From Pyrinomonadaceae bacterium (GTDB lineage Bacteria; Acidobacteriota; Blastocatellia; Pyrinomonadales; Pyrinomonadaceae), in assembly GCA_030841085.1 (NCBI GenBank), contig JAVEDP010000023.1, positions 19,920-83,919 on the forward strand: 64,000 nt of DNA, given 5' to 3'. The notes beneath the pieces were generated by a model. It worked only from the letters and a program-made list of their open reading frames with translations, ran no database searches and was not told the origin of the DNA. Numbering within the stretch: the stretch's first letter is position 1; every line of letters starts with the position of its first letter. Below are positions 39,582 through 48,229 of this stretch, one piece after another. Position numbers and translations under genes: made by a program.

Positions 39582-39971
39582 GTGATCAATCTCTATATCA
39601 AAGAGCGCCAGGTCGGAGACGTAACTGTTCTCGATCTGAAAGGCCGGGTACGTGTCGGTGGCGCAACGGTGTCTTTGCACCGGGCGTTCCGCTCGTTGGT
39701 GCAGGAAGAGAAGCTCCTTATTCTTTTGAACCTGGCCGGCGTGACGCACATCGATTCGAGCGGGCTCGGCGAACTCATTTCCAGCCATATCACGGTTTTC
39801 AATAAAGGCGGCGAGATCAAGCTCGTGCAATTGACGGAAACGCTTCGTGAACTGATGACGGTCACGAAACTGTTGACGATCTTCGATGTTTACGAGAACG
39901 AAGCAGACGCCCTTGTCAGCTTTGAAAACCACGTCCTGAGGGTCAAAGAGTCAAAGCTCTTTTTCGTTTAA
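39582..39971 (+). CDS. STAS-domain anti-sigma-factor antagonist
   Basis: A 129-residue STAS protein of the RsbV/SpoIIAA type: VTVLDLKGRVRVGG, then THIDSSGLGELISSHITVFNKGGEIKLV, where the first Ser of DSSG is the usual phosphorylated residue. It would release a sigma factor from its anti-sigma kinase. The start is GTG with CGAGGACC upstream. The gene sits directly behind the conserved leader element. Confidence 0.87.
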   Translation: MINLYIKERQVGDVTVLDLKGRVRVGGATVSLHRAFRSLVQEEKLLILLNLAGVTHIDSSGLGELISSHITVFNKGGEIKLVQLTETLRELMTVTKLLTIFDVYENEADALVSFENHVLRVKESKLFFV

Positions 39972-39993
39972 GACGAGTGCCGGAGTCTTACGT

Positions 39994-40338
39994 ATGAAAA
40001 TTGCTTTGCTCATCACCCTGCTTGAAAGTTTGGCGATCGCTTCATGGCTGATTCTTCGGCGCTTCAGAAATGGATACCCCAAAACACAGTCGACGGAAAT
40101 AATGATTCCAGTCTACGCGAATGCCACCGACTTCTCCGCGCCCGGAGTCTTTTCGTCCGTGGAAGTGTCACACGGGAACTTCATCAATAACTGGCAGGTA
40201 GAGGACCAGGCTAATGACCGAGGGCTGACGCGTGGCGCAGTTGCAGCGCGGGCCGGGTCCGGTCCCGAGCAACGCTCGTTTGCACGCCGGTCGCATCAGC
40301 GGAGTTTCAAAACCTGGTCGCAAGCGAGGCATGACTAA
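39994..40338 (+). CDS. Small membrane-anchored hypothetical protein
   Basis: A 114-residue protein with one N-terminal hydrophobic helix (about 2-22) and a polar, low-complexity remainder rich in Arg, Ser and Ala. It follows the STAS gene by 22 bp. Family unknown. Confidence 0.45.
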   Translation: MKIALLITLLESLAIASWLILRRFRNGYPKTQSTEIMIPVYANATDFSAPGVFSSVEVSHGNFINNWQVEDQANDRGLTRGAVAARAGSGPEQRSFARRSHQRSFKTWSQARHD

Positions 40339-40377
40339 AACAGATTTTCAAAACATCCAGAGGTCGAGTTAAGCAAA

Positions 40378-40677
40378 ATGAGTTACGCAACAAAGAATCT
40401 TAAAAATGTAGTGGCGTCGATAGCCGGTCTGCTAGTGGTTGCCGCAATCGGGATTTGGCAATTTTACGCATACGTCACCTTCAAAGATGCCAACGCGCTT
40501 GCGAATGCAGACGGCGGAGGAATGCATCTGTTGTTGGCGATTGTGATGGCAGTGTTTGCCTGCTTCATAGGCTTCCTGGTGTTTTCCGTTTTCCTGCGGC
40601 ACGACGCTGATGACGATTTGCACATTACGTTTGCGCCTGTCGCTGATCATTTATCCCCCAAGGCGAAACTGCAATGA
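40378..40677 (+). CDS. Small two-helix membrane protein
   Basis: A 99-residue protein with transmembrane segments at about 11-31 and 49-71 and an acidic HDADDDLH segment after the second. Overlaps the next gene by four bases (ATGA). Confidence 0.6.
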   Translation: MSYATKNLKNVVASIAGLLVVAAIGIWQFYAYVTFKDANALANADGGGMHLLLAIVMAVFACFIGFLVFSVFLRHDADDDLHITFAPVADHLSPKAKLQ

Positions 40678-40985
40678 CCAGCTTGTTTGCAATGCGACGC
40701 GCCAACGGCGACTGGTTTGCGCTCGACGATAACGGAAATTTTCGCGTGCCGGTGTTTCGCAACAGCGCCGCTGCCATGGTAGCGCGGTCGCGTGAGACGG
40801 GAATGGAATGTTTCAGGCCGGTGTTACTCGACGAGTTGGCCTTTAAGAATTTGACGACGACGGATGGCGGCAAAGCCTGTTTTTGGCTGGTTGAGGATCC
40901 GTTAATGAAACTGAACCGCGGCCGCGCCCTGGATCACCAGGAGTTGGCGGGCGTCATGCGGAACAGTAATACGACTGCCAGGTAA
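40674..40985 (+). CDS. Hypothetical small soluble protein
   Basis: A 103-residue protein beginning MTSLFAMRRANGDWFALDDNGNFRVPVF. Aromatic and Asp-rich; no family known. Its start overlaps the preceding gene, so the two are probably co-translated. Confidence 0.6.
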   Translation: MTSLFAMRRANGDWFALDDNGNFRVPVFRNSAAAMVARSRETGMECFRPVLLDELAFKNLTTTDGGKACFWLVEDPLMKLNRGRALDHQELAGVMRNSNTTAR

Positions 40986-40998
40986 AGAGACTGCTTTA

Positions 40999-41154
40999 AT
41001 GATTTCTTCGTGTGAACACTGCGGGCGAATTTTGCCGCTCTGGAAATTACGTTGTTCGAACTGCAAAAAATCGGCAATGAATTGGCTGCAACTCGGAGTG
41101 CTGGCCGTGTTCGCGCTCGGCACACTTTTTATCGGCGCTAAATTCCTGCTCTAA
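40999..41154 (+). CDS. 51-residue zinc-ribbon membrane mini-protein
   Basis: It begins MISSCEHCGRILPLWKLRCSNCKKS and continues into one transmembrane helix (about 28-49). The four Cys of CEHC and CSNC fit a zinc knuckle on the cytoplasmic side. It lies 13 bp after the previous gene. The compact domain layout and operon position support it despite its size. Confidence 0.55.
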   Translation: MISSCEHCGRILPLWKLRCSNCKKSAMNWLQLGVLAVFALGTLFIGAKFLL

Positions 41155-41206
41155 CTTAGAGATGTCAAAATTGATAACGATCCGAAAGCTCGAGAAAGAA
41201 AACTAA

Positions 41207-41536
41207 ATGGCTGGTACTAATAAAACCGATGGTAAACCTTTAACCGGCGTCGCAAACGAGGGCACCTGGCCCGGCATAGATTCACGGTTTCGTCTGATTA
41301 TTGTGGCTGGCTTGCGAGCCAAACAACTCTTGCATGGTTCAAAGCCGCGCATTGAGACCGACAAGAAAAGGCACCGCCACACAAGCATCGCGCTTGAAGA
41401 AGTGAAACGTGGGTTGGTGCCTTTCACTCGAGTTAACAGCGACGGGACGGAATTACTCGACGACGGCGCTGCTGAACTGCCGGGAAGCATTCACAACATC
41501 GGCCACAAGGATCATCGAGCGATTGTCGATTTTTAG
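41207..41536 (+). CDS. rpoZ: RNA polymerase omega subunit
   Basis: A 109-residue protein. The omega signature is RFRLIIVAGLRAKQLLHGSKPRI and KRHRHTSIALEEVKRGLVPF. Omega helps assemble RNA polymerase. An N-terminal extension of about 20 residues precedes the conserved core. It usually neighbours gmk or dfp; here it lies among small unknown genes. Confidence 0.9.
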   Translation: MAGTNKTDGKPLTGVANEGTWPGIDSRFRLIIVAGLRAKQLLHGSKPRIETDKKRHRHTSIALEEVKRGLVPFTRVNSDGTELLDDGAAELPGSIHNIGHKDHRAIVDF

Positions 41537-41601
41537 TTTCACTTATTACGAGCGAAGGCAAACCAAAAGTTTGCTTGACTTCAGGTAGCGCCGGGAAAAA
41601 T

Positions 41602-41850
41602 ATGGCTGCAACGAATGGAATCCGCGTTTACACGCAACTGGTAGACAAAGCCGCGCATGATGTCGAGCTCTTTTACAGCCGGCGCGGCAATGGACCAATT
41701 TATCGCTGGAGTTATGAAGCGGCAAAACAGCATTGGCGCGTGCTGCGCATGCACTTGTCGGATTTCGCCGCGAATGATCTCTGCCTGGCCAGTTGGAAGT
41801 CGGTGCCGGATCAACTGCAAACGCAACTAGCCCAGCATTACGTCGAATAG
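41602..41850 (+). CDS. Hypothetical small protein after rpoZ
   Basis: An 82-residue soluble protein: IRVYTQLVDKAAHDVELFYSRRGNGPIYRWSYEAAKQHWRV. No family known. The ATG at 41602 is preferred; the frame is open from 41575. Confidence 0.55.
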   Translation: MAATNGIRVYTQLVDKAAHDVELFYSRRGNGPIYRWSYEAAKQHWRVLRMHLSDFAANDLCLASWKSVPDQLQTQLAQHYVE

Positions 41851-42045
41851 ATTTGCGCGCGCGCCGTCAAACTGTAACCTTGCGTGCTGTGACCGCGCCT
41901 GATTCTGATTTACTTCCGACCAACTCCCCGCTTAACAAAAACTCTCAAATCGTCTCTTCAGACTTTTGCCGGCATCGGATTGTCCGTGGCGGCAACCGTT
42001 GCCGTTAAAATAAGACTCTGCTTAACTGTGAAGTTCCGATAGAGC

Positions 42046-42480
42046 ATGACTGAAAACTGGGAAGCCCAAGAGACAAACACGCATCAGGACCATGTGATTG
42101 CGCACGTGATCGGCGCGACTGTGATTGGTTACTTTATCTTCGATGAGACGCTGCATGTCCTGCTTGACATCGGATTTGTCTGGAACGTGTTCGTCGATGG
42201 TGAGATGGGGTTGCTGCCTCATCCAGTCGCGACCGCAGAGCTTGCGGTCAGCGAACAAACGCGCGGCGAGATTGCGGCTGACATCGACAACTTGCTGGCG
42301 CACAAACTGCACGCTGAACAGCTGCGACACTTAACTCAGCCGCAGGTCGAATGTGTGATTACGGAGGTAAACTTTTTTGCCAGCGGCGATCGGCGACGGC
42401 TGGTCGTGACAGGCGAAGATGCAAATCTTACAATCGAAACTTCAATCGAAACAGCGGAGATTCGAGTTTATGAATTCTAA
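42046..42480 (+). CDS. Hypothetical acidic protein
   Basis: A 144-residue protein with mixed helix and strand, beginning TENWEAQETNTHQDHVIAHVIGATVIGYFIFDETLHVLLDIGFVWNVF. It ends in a beta-rich part with LTIETSIETAEIRVYEF. No family is recognised. It is followed by an overlapping 54-codon gene. Confidence 0.6.
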   Translation: MTENWEAQETNTHQDHVIAHVIGATVIGYFIFDETLHVLLDIGFVWNVFVDGEMGLLPHPVATAELAVSEQTRGEIAADIDNLLAHKLHAEQLRHLTQPQVECVITEVNFFASGDRRRLVVTGEDANLTIETSIETAEIRVYEF

Positions 42481-42634
42481 AGACGAGTCGACGGACAAAG
42501 AATCTAACGGGCTTAGCGATGCCGCGCGCGCCGAGCATGAGTTTCTGCACGAGCGTTTGCGCCAGGACTTAGGTCGCGAGCCTACAGAGGAAGAGCTTGA
42601 CGAATGGCTGCGACAGCGTACGGAGGGGTACTAA
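42470..42634 (+). CDS. 54-residue acidic helical mini-protein
   Basis: A very charged helix-forming protein (AARAEHEFLHERLRQDLGREPTEEELDEWLRQRTEGY). The phrase GREPTEEELDEWL resembles the short helical motif of sigma-70 region 3. It overlaps the preceding stop by 11 bp. Called from its coding-like composition and coupling. Confidence 0.5.
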   Translation: MNSKDESTDKESNGLSDAARAEHEFLHERLRQDLGREPTEEELDEWLRQRTEGY

Positions 42635-42639
42635 AAAAA

Positions 42640-42788
42640 GTGCTGAGTGCTGAGTGCTGAGTACTGAGTACTGAGTGTTGAGTGCTAGTACGGAGTGACT
42701 CCTTTATAGGAATGAAAGCGCCGCATCCCGAGAAGGAATGCGGCGCTCTTTGTTTTTGCTCAGTACTCAGCACTCAGCACTCAGCACT
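42640..42788. repeat. Two inverted heptamer tracts (GTGCTGA / CTCAGCA) around a terminator
   Basis: About seven units of GTGCTGA/GTACTGA (42640-42689) and four of CTCAGCA (42759-42788) are reverse complements, so the whole segment can fold into one long hairpin. A further CAGTACTCAGCAC lies at 42799. Confidence 0.9.
42715..42757 (+). terminator. Terminator between convergent genes
   Basis: AAGCGCCGCAT pairs with ATGCGGCGCT, followed by CTTTGTTTTT. It lies between the end of the rpoZ-region genes and the convergent BON gene. Confidence 0.8.
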
Positions 42789-42818
42789 TTTCCCTACCAG
42801 TACTCAGCACTTGGTTTC

Positions 42819-43412
42819 TCAGCTCATCACTATGATCTGATTATCGACCTGCTTCACGCCTTTGATTGCGCGCAGCATTCTATCGACCTGAGACTTGAGA
42901 GCCTCACTCTTTACGGTTCCCGTTACCGTGACCTTCCCATCGAGCACAGTGGCAGTAATTCCTAAACTCGAGAGATTAGGATCGTCGCTAATCTTTTTGT
43001 CGATAGCCGTCTGGATAGGACCGTCGTTGGATGTATTAACCGGTGCTGAAGCGCCGGCTGGCGCGGGTTGATTAATGATCACCGGAGGCTGATTGCCCGC
43101 TGGCGCTGGTTGTTGAATGATGACCGGCGGTTGTTGCTGTTGCGCTGGTTGCTGCACGATCACCGGTTGTTGTGCCACCGGCTGTTGCTCGGCCAGGTTC
43201 GCATTGGTCGTATCAGTCTGTTGTCCGTTCATCAGAAACAGAACGACGATCGTTATCAGCGCGATTGCTACCACCACGATTATTCCTACCGTTGCTCCGG
43301 ATATGCCGCCGCGATCGCTGCGAACGGTGTCCGTCTGTGTAACTTCGCGTTTGGAAGTTGGGGTTTCCACAACTACCCTGCTTCGCCGCGCTTGCTCATC
43401 GTCGTATGCCAT
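42819..43412 (-). CDS. Membrane-anchored BON-domain protein
   Basis: A 197-residue protein. The cytoplasmic N-terminus (about 1-38) is followed by one transmembrane helix (about 42-62), a Gln/Pro-rich linker (about 75-125) and a C-terminal BON domain (about 130-196, ITATVLDGKVTVTGTVKSEALKSQVDRMLRAIKGVKQVDN). BON domains bind membranes or envelope polymers. The ATG at 43412 with AGGAG upstream was chosen over an upstream GTG. Confidence 0.85.
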   Translation of the reverse strand: MAYDDEQARRSRVVVETPTSKREVTQTDTVRSDRGGISGATVGIIVVVAIALITIVVLFLMNGQQTDTTNANLAEQQPVAQQPVIVQQPAQQQQPPVIIQQPAPAGNQPPVIINQPAPAGASAPVNTSNDGPIQTAIDKKISDDPNLSSLGITATVLDGKVTVTGTVKSEALKSQVDRMLRAIKGVKQVDNQIIVMS

Positions 43413-43666
43413 TTGAATTTCTCCTGTTTTTTTCGTGTTCGTTTGCCGGATGATTCGAAACCAAGCCGATGAAAGCGATAGGAGCAATCTGCATTCCCCA
43501 CCTTGGTGGTCCGCAGGTCATCTTGAAGGGGTCGAAAGATTGAGGAAATACTGCGTTTTCAAAGGCGATTTTCAATTCCGCAGAAGCTGGGAGGAAACGA
43601 ACGCGTATGCTTTTCAGTCTTAGGCCGCTACTGGTTGCTGAGATTCAAGACACAGCGGCGAAGAGT

Positions 43667-43884
43667 CAATCGTGAATCGTAAATCGTGAATCGTAAGAAC
43701 AAATTGCAGTCACCTCCATTAAGCCCAGCCTGTTTTACTATTCACGACTTACCATTTACGATTCAACGGTTGGAGTGGCATAGACTTTAGTCTGTGTTTG
43801 TCGAGGCAGCACAGACTGAAGTCTATGCCACTCACGCGCGAGTGCCTCGCGATTCACGATTCACGATTCACGATTTACGATTCA
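43667..43884. repeat. Heptamer tracts (ATCGTGA) flanking a GTGGCATAGACTTT palindrome
   Basis: AATCGTGAATCGTAAATCGTGAATCG (43667-43696) and its complement CGATTCACGATTCACGATTC (43850-43884) bracket the palindrome copy at 43773-43834; further heptamers lie at 43742-43765. The last tract ends directly at the ATG of the deacetylase gene. Nothing else is seen in 43413-43666. Confidence 0.88.
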
Positions 43885-44841
43885 ATGACCACCGCAATTG
43901 TCCATCATCCGCTGTTCCACGAGCATGACACCGGACCAGCGCATCCTGAATCCCCTTCGCGTTACAGCGTCGTCATGAACGCGCTTCGCGAGGATGCGCA
44001 GTTGTGGCCCACGCTGCTCGAAGTCGAGGCCCGCAAGGCGCCGAAGGGCGACGTTCAGGCGTGTCATACGCCGCAGCTTTACAAGCAAATCGAACGAGTA
44101 GTCAGCGAGGGAACGCGATATCTCGACGCGGATACCGTTGTGTCGATGCGTTCCCTTGACGCGGCCTTGCGCGGGACGGGCGCTGCTTGTGAAGCGGTTG
44201 ATCTCATCATGCAGGGTTCGGTCGCGAATGCGTTTGTTCCGGTGCGGCCGCCGGGCCATCACGCCACCGCCGAGCGAGCGATGGGTTTTTGTCTCTTCAA
44301 CAACGTTGCGGTTGCCGCTCGTTATGCCCAGAACCATTACCCGGAAATTGAGCGCGTGGCGATTATCGATTGGGACGTGCATCATGGAAACGGAACTCAG
44401 GGTGTTTTCTATGACGATCCGAGTGTCTTCTTTTTTTCAATGCATCAGTATCCCTGGTATCCGGGCACAGGCTCACGAGGTGAAACGGGGATTGCGCGTG
44501 GCGCCGGCTATACGCTGAACCAACCTTTGCGTGCTGGTACGCCGGCGTTGGAACATAGGCGCATGTTTGAAGCGGCGCTGAACGACATCAGCATTAAATT
44601 CAAACCGGATCTGATCATGATCTCTGCCGGCTTTGATTCACACAATGGCGATCCACTTGGACAGCTATTGTTGGAAGATGAAGATTTCGTCGCGCTCACG
44701 AAGAGTGTGAAGCAATGGGCCGCAAACGCCTGCCAGGGACGCATTGTTTCCTGCCTGGAAGGTGGCTACAACCTGCAAACGCTGGGCGAAACTGTACGCC
44801 GCCACGTGGTCGAACTCCAATCACCGTCCGATAAACTTTAA
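43885..44841 (+). CDS. Histone-deacetylase-like (AcuC/class II) deacetylase
   Basis: A 318-residue zinc hydrolase. Motifs are [17 protein letters not shown] (charge-relay His pair), [13 protein letters not shown] (zinc Asp/His), [11 protein letters not shown] and [15 protein letters not shown] (second zinc Asp), then CLEGGYN. Bacterial members deacetylate acetyl-lysine, acetyl-CoA synthetase or polyamines. The start is placed at 43885, just behind a heptamer repeat that gives a spurious upstream extension. The last residues PSDKL are encoded by a palindromic repeat arm. Confidence 0.92.
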   Translation: MTTAIVHHPLFHEHDTGPAHPESPSRYSVVMNALREDAQLWPTLLEVEARKAPKGDVQACHTPQLYKQIERVVSEGTRYLDADTVVSMRSLDAALRGTGAACEAVDLIMQGSVANAFVPVRPPGHHATAERAMGFCLFNNVAVAARYAQNHYPEIERVAIIDWDVHHGNGTQGVFYDDPSVFFFSMHQYPWYPGTGSRGETGIARGAGYTLNQPLRAGTPALEHRRMFEAALNDISIKFKPDLIMISAGFDSHNGDPLGQLLLEDEDFVALTKSVKQWAANACQGRIVSCLEGGYNLQTLGETVRRHVVELQSPSDKL

Positions 44842-44879
44842 GTTTGTCGCGGCGGACGACAAGCTGAAGCTTATCGGAC
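44826..44879. repeat. Palindrome GTCCGATAAACTTTAAG overlapping a gene end
   Basis: Arms GTCCGATAAACTTTAAGTTT and CAAGCTGAAGCTTATCGGAC; the left arm supplies the final codons and TAA of the deacetylase. A degenerate relative is at 861-946. Confidence 0.8.
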
Positions 44880-45116
44880 ATCACAACTGACCTGGCGTTC
44901 GCCCTCCGATTTTATTGAACCATTCCCCTCGCTGGAGTAAACTCAACGCCACTTGACCGTTTCGGAATTCTGGTGACCGCAAGCGACACTGGACTATTTA
45001 TTTGCAACCTCATCCTGACGCAGGCCAAGGGAAACGAAACAGGATGGTTCGCCCCAGGTTCCGAAGAGCAAGAGCGTGGAACAGTAGCGGTTCCGCACTC
45101 GTGGGAGAACAGCGAC

Positions 45117-45413
45117 ATGCCAGACATCGAGATCACTTGCGCCGAATGCGGAAACACTTTTCCTTTTACCGAGCGTGAACAGGAATACTATCAGGAACGC
45201 AACCTGACTCATCCCAAGCGCTGCAAGCCCTGCCGGGACTCGCGCCGTTCAAATTTTGGCTCCTCAAGAGGAGGTGGCGGGGAACGCGAACGATTCGAGA
45301 TCACCTGCGATCAATGTGGTAAGCAGGATACGGTGCCTTTCAAGCCTTCGAGTGGACGTCCCGTTCTGTGTGGCGAATGCTTTAGCGCCAGCCGCGCCGC
45401 GCAAAGAACCTAG
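45117..45413 (+). CDS. Zinc-ribbon protein with CxxC-x17-CxxC domain (paralogue)
   Basis: A 98-residue protein with CAEC...CKPC and then CDQC-x17-CGEC, with a Gly-rich hinge between (SSRGGGGERERF). It is a paralogue of the gene at 7762, with the same spacing and the shared phrases RCKPC and SGRPV. The ATG at 45117 with GGGAG upstream gives MPDIEITCAECG; the frame is open further upstream. Function unknown, possibly nucleic-acid binding. Confidence 0.77.
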   Translation: MPDIEITCAECGNTFPFTEREQEYYQERNLTHPKRCKPCRDSRRSNFGSSRGGGGERERFEITCDQCGKQDTVPFKPSSGRPVLCGECFSASRAAQRT

Positions 45414-45511
45414 CGTCAAATTTCAACTGATCCAAAGTTGGACAGCAGCGTCAGTAATAAACAGATCAGAGTTGACTGTTAACGCAGGGAAACTGCGCCC
45501 AAATTACAACT

Positions 45512-46306
45512 ATGACTTTTGAAACGATTCAAATAGAAGCGCGCGGCTCGGTTTCCGTGATCACACTGAACCGGCCTGAGGCGTTGAATGCCTTAACAAC
45601 GAAGGTGGGCCAGGAGTTTTTGGCGGCCGTAACTCAAGCGCAAGCAGATGGCGCTCGCGCAATTGTGTTGACCGGGGCCGGGCGCGCATTTTGCGCCGGC
45701 GGTGATTTGCGCGAGATGCGCAGCATGGCCGAAAGTGGCGGCAACGTCGGTGCTTTCTTTGACGAGCCGTTGCAATTGTTGAATGAATGCATCCTGGCCA
45801 TTCGGCGAACGCCGCTGCCGATTATTGCCGCAGTGAATGGGGCGGCGTCAGGGGGCGGCTGCAATCTCGCGCTGGCTTGCGATCTGGTGATCGCGGGCGA
45901 GAGCGCGCGTTTCAACCAGGCGTTCATAAAAATCGGATTGGTCCCGGACTGTGGCGGCAGTTTCATTTTGCCGCGCCTCATCGGTTGGAAACGCGCTGCC
46001 GAATTAATGATGACGGGCGACGTCGTTGCGGCCGGCGATGCGCTCAAGATGGGAATAATCAACGCAGTCGTTCCCGATGCTGAACTGATGGCTAAGGCAT
46101 TGGCCATGGCTGAACGGTTGGCCCAGGCGCCGACCGCGGCAATCGGAAGAATCAAGGAATTGCTGGAAGCGAGCGCGACTAATGATTATGCAACTCAACT
46201 TGAACTGGAAAGAAAACTACAGATTCAATCAGGAGAAACACAGGATTTCAAAGAAGGCGTCGGAGCGTTTCTCGAAAAGCGAGCAGCAAAATTTGTCGGC
46301 GGGTAA
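45512..46306 (+). CDS. Enoyl-CoA hydratase/isomerase (PaaG-like)
   Basis: A 264-residue crotonase-fold enzyme. It has ITLNRPEALNALT, the oxyanion-hole GRAFCAGGDLREM and AVNGAASGGGCNLALACDLVIA, then FIKIGLVPDCGGSFILPRLIG, where the Asp after P is typical of PaaG-type isomerases. It acts in fatty- or aromatic-acid degradation. Isolated from other beta-oxidation genes. Confidence 0.92.
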   Translation: MTFETIQIEARGSVSVITLNRPEALNALTTKVGQEFLAAVTQAQADGARAIVLTGAGRAFCAGGDLREMRSMAESGGNVGAFFDEPLQLLNECILAIRRTPLPIIAAVNGAASGGGCNLALACDLVIAGESARFNQAFIKIGLVPDCGGSFILPRLIGWKRAAELMMTGDVVAAGDALKMGIINAVVPDAELMAKALAMAERLAQAPTAAIGRIKELLEASATNDYATQLELERKLQIQSGETQDFKEGVGAFLEKRAAKFVGG

Positions 46307-46331
46307 CTCTTGAATCAGTCACGGAGATTTG

Positions 46332-46360
46332 AGCCGCCTGTCAACGAGGCGGCTTTTTTT
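46332..46360 (+). terminator. Rho-independent terminator
   Basis: GCCGCCT-gtcaacg-AGGCGGC followed by TTTTTTT, 25 bp after the crotonase gene. Confidence 0.92.
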
Positions 46361-46361
46361 A

Positions 46362-46453
46362 TTAAGTTTCAAGTTCCAAGTTTCAGGTTTCAACTTTATG
46401 AGACCCAACCTTGAAACTTGGAACTTGAAACTTGAAACTTGGAACTTGAAACA
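46362..46453. repeat. Heptamer tandem repeat GAAACTT/GGAACTT
   Basis: Left half TTTCAAGTTCCAAGTTTCAG and right half GAAACTTGGAACTTGAAACT (twice) are inverted relative to each other, so the tract can form a hairpin. It lies immediately before the MFS start. Confidence 0.9.
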
Positions 46454-46460
46454 ACACGGA

Positions 46461-47795
46461 ATGGATTCACTAACTTATCTCCAGCTCCTGCGCGGCAATC
46501 GTTCCTTTAGACGATTGTGGTTTGGGCAGGTCATTTCCGAGCTCGGCAATTGGTTCAACTTCATTGCCGCCCTGGGACTGGTGCGCGCGCTTTCGCACGG
46601 TGATCCGGAAGTCACGACCATCATGCTGTTGGCCCGGCTAGTCCCTTTCACGGTGTTTGCTCCGCTCGCCGGCGCATTCGTCGACCGCTGGTCGCGCCGC
46701 ACAGTGATGATTGTTGCCGATCTCGCGCGCGTGGGCGTGGCGTTTGGCTTCCTGTTGGTCCATGGACCAGAACAATTCTGGATCGGTTATGTCTGCACGG
46801 CGCTGCTTTCTTTTTTTGGCGCGTTTTTTGAAGCAGCAAAGAATGCTTCGCTACCCAACATAACGGGCGAGCGCGATTTGCTCGCGGGCAACGCGCTAAT
46901 GTTCTCTTCGCGCTTTCTACTGATGTCTTTCGGCGCCGCGCTCGGTGGCTGGACCGCGGCAAATGTTGGCTATCGCGCTGCGTTTATCGTGAACGCCATA
47001 TCGTTCGTGGCCTCGGCGTTTTCAGTTTGGCTTATTCCCGATGAACAAACGCGACAAGCGGCATCGGCGACTAGCGAGCAAAAGGAATCGAAGCGGCCTG
47101 CGTTTTGGATCGATATACGCGAAGGCTGGTCCTACATCGTCAGCCATGCACCGGTCGCTGCGATCATTTTTACCAACGTGTTATGGGCCAGTGGAGGCGG
47201 CGCCATCAATCTGATTTCTGATCGACTTGGCGGCATTGTGTTCGCCGGCGAACACGGTATTAGTGGCGACTCGGCGGTAGCCGCGCTCTACTTCGCAGCG
47301 GGCATAGGATTGTTTATCGGGATGATGATAGCGCGGCGCGCGGGAACTTACGTCGAGGTACGCGGCAAGATCACGGGCTTCATTGGTTGGAGTCTGGTGG
47401 CCCAGGGCGTGATCTTTGCGCTAATGGGATTAATGCCCAGTCTGTGGCTGGTGTGTCTACTGCTTTTCGTTGGGCGAATTTTGTTGGGCGCGGAGTTTGC
47501 GGTACAAGAGACGCTGCTGATGCGTTTGGTGCCTGACAAATTGCGGGGCCGTGTCTCAACCACGGACCGTGCAACAGAAATATTGATTTGGAGTTTTTCA
47601 ACCTCGCTGGCGGGTTGGTCTCTGCGTGCGATCACTCCGCGAACACTGACTGTAATTGCCGGATTGCTGTCGGCAACTTCCGGCGTGTTTTGGCTGGGAT
47701 TGTTTGCTTCGGGCCGGGTAAGGCTGCCGCGTCGTTGGCGGGCCGGGGAAAGCTCCGCAAAAACTGAAACGCTGCCGATAGCCGGAAATCTCTAA
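46461..47795 (+). CDS. MFS exporter (EntS/MFS_3 type)
   Basis: A 444-residue transporter with 12 predicted helices. It has SFRRLWFGQVISELGNWFNFIAAL at the N-terminus, the conserved loop GAFVDRWSRRTVMIVADLAR after helix 2, and LRGRVSTTDRATEIL in the second half. EntS-like proteins export siderophores or drugs. The ATG at 46461 is preferred; an upstream extension exists only because the heptamer tract stays open (it would read ETWNLKLETWNLK). Confidence 0.88.
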   Translation: MDSLTYLQLLRGNRSFRRLWFGQVISELGNWFNFIAALGLVRALSHGDPEVTTIMLLARLVPFTVFAPLAGAFVDRWSRRTVMIVADLARVGVAFGFLLVHGPEQFWIGYVCTALLSFFGAFFEAAKNASLPNITGERDLLAGNALMFSSRFLLMSFGAALGGWTAANVGYRAAFIVNAISFVASAFSVWLIPDEQTRQAASATSEQKESKRPAFWIDIREGWSYIVSHAPVAAIIFTNVLWASGGGAINLISDRLGGIVFAGEHGISGDSAVAALYFAAGIGLFIGMMIARRAGTYVEVRGKITGFIGWSLVAQGVIFALMGLMPSLWLVCLLLFVGRILLGAEFAVQETLLMRLVPDKLRGRVSTTDRATEILIWSFSTSLAGWSLRAITPRTLTVIAGLLSATSGVFWLGLFASGRVRLPRRWRAGESSAKTETLPIAGNL

Positions 47796-47840
47796 AGACT
47801 TCCAACCACGGCAGCGTGCAAAAAAACTAACCGCTCGAGT

Positions 47841-48212
47841 TTACGCTTCTGGTCGCGAATGGATCAGGCGGCGAATGCGATCTGCGAACAGCACATCAAT
47901 CTTTCGCGGCTCGATCAATGCAGTGACTTCGCCTGAGCCCCAGATTGGATGCTTCATCGTCTGGCCCGCGCGGTAAGTTCGCGTCCAATCATAAGGATCG
48001 GTGCTCTCAGCCTTCGTCCTGCCTTTAGCCAGCTTTGCGGAGTTCGAGAACGAACTCTTCGTGCTGCACTTCGGACAAGTAACACGCGAAATCAATCCTC
48101 GCTTGGTGACTGATGCAACGACGTGCCCGCGCTCCTCGTTACATACTTCGCATAGCTTCTCGACCCTGTCGCCAACCGCGTAAGTCTGCTTTTCAATCTT
48201 TTCCTTTTCCAT
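47841..48212 (-). CDS. Zinc-ribbon protein with UvrD/PcrA-like Tudor end
   Basis: A 123-residue protein. CEVC and CPKC (about residues 21-47) form a ribbon. The last 45 residues (AGQTMKHPIWGSGEVTALIEPRKIDVLFADRIRRLIH) follow the HPxWGxGxV...VxFxDxxRxL pattern of the RNA-polymerase-binding Tudor-like end of UvrD/PcrA and related tails. No exact family recognised, so an RNAP-binding role is an inference. Confidence 0.6.
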   Translation of the reverse strand: MEKEKIEKQTYAVGDRVEKLCEVCNEERGHVVASVTKRGLISRVTCPKCSTKSSFSNSAKLAKGRTKAESTDPYDWTRTYRAGQTMKHPIWGSGEVTALIEPRKIDVLFADRIRRLIHSRPEA

Positions 48213-48229
48213 GAACGCCTCTCTTAAGT

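Noticed and set aside
42640..42788. Possible CRISPR array
   Set aside because: Units are 7 bp with no spacers, and there are no cas genes; these are tandem heptamers.
44973..45116. Upstream part of the zinc-ribbon frame as coding
   Set aside because: The segment lacks family similarity, and a good ribosome site precedes the ATG at 45117.
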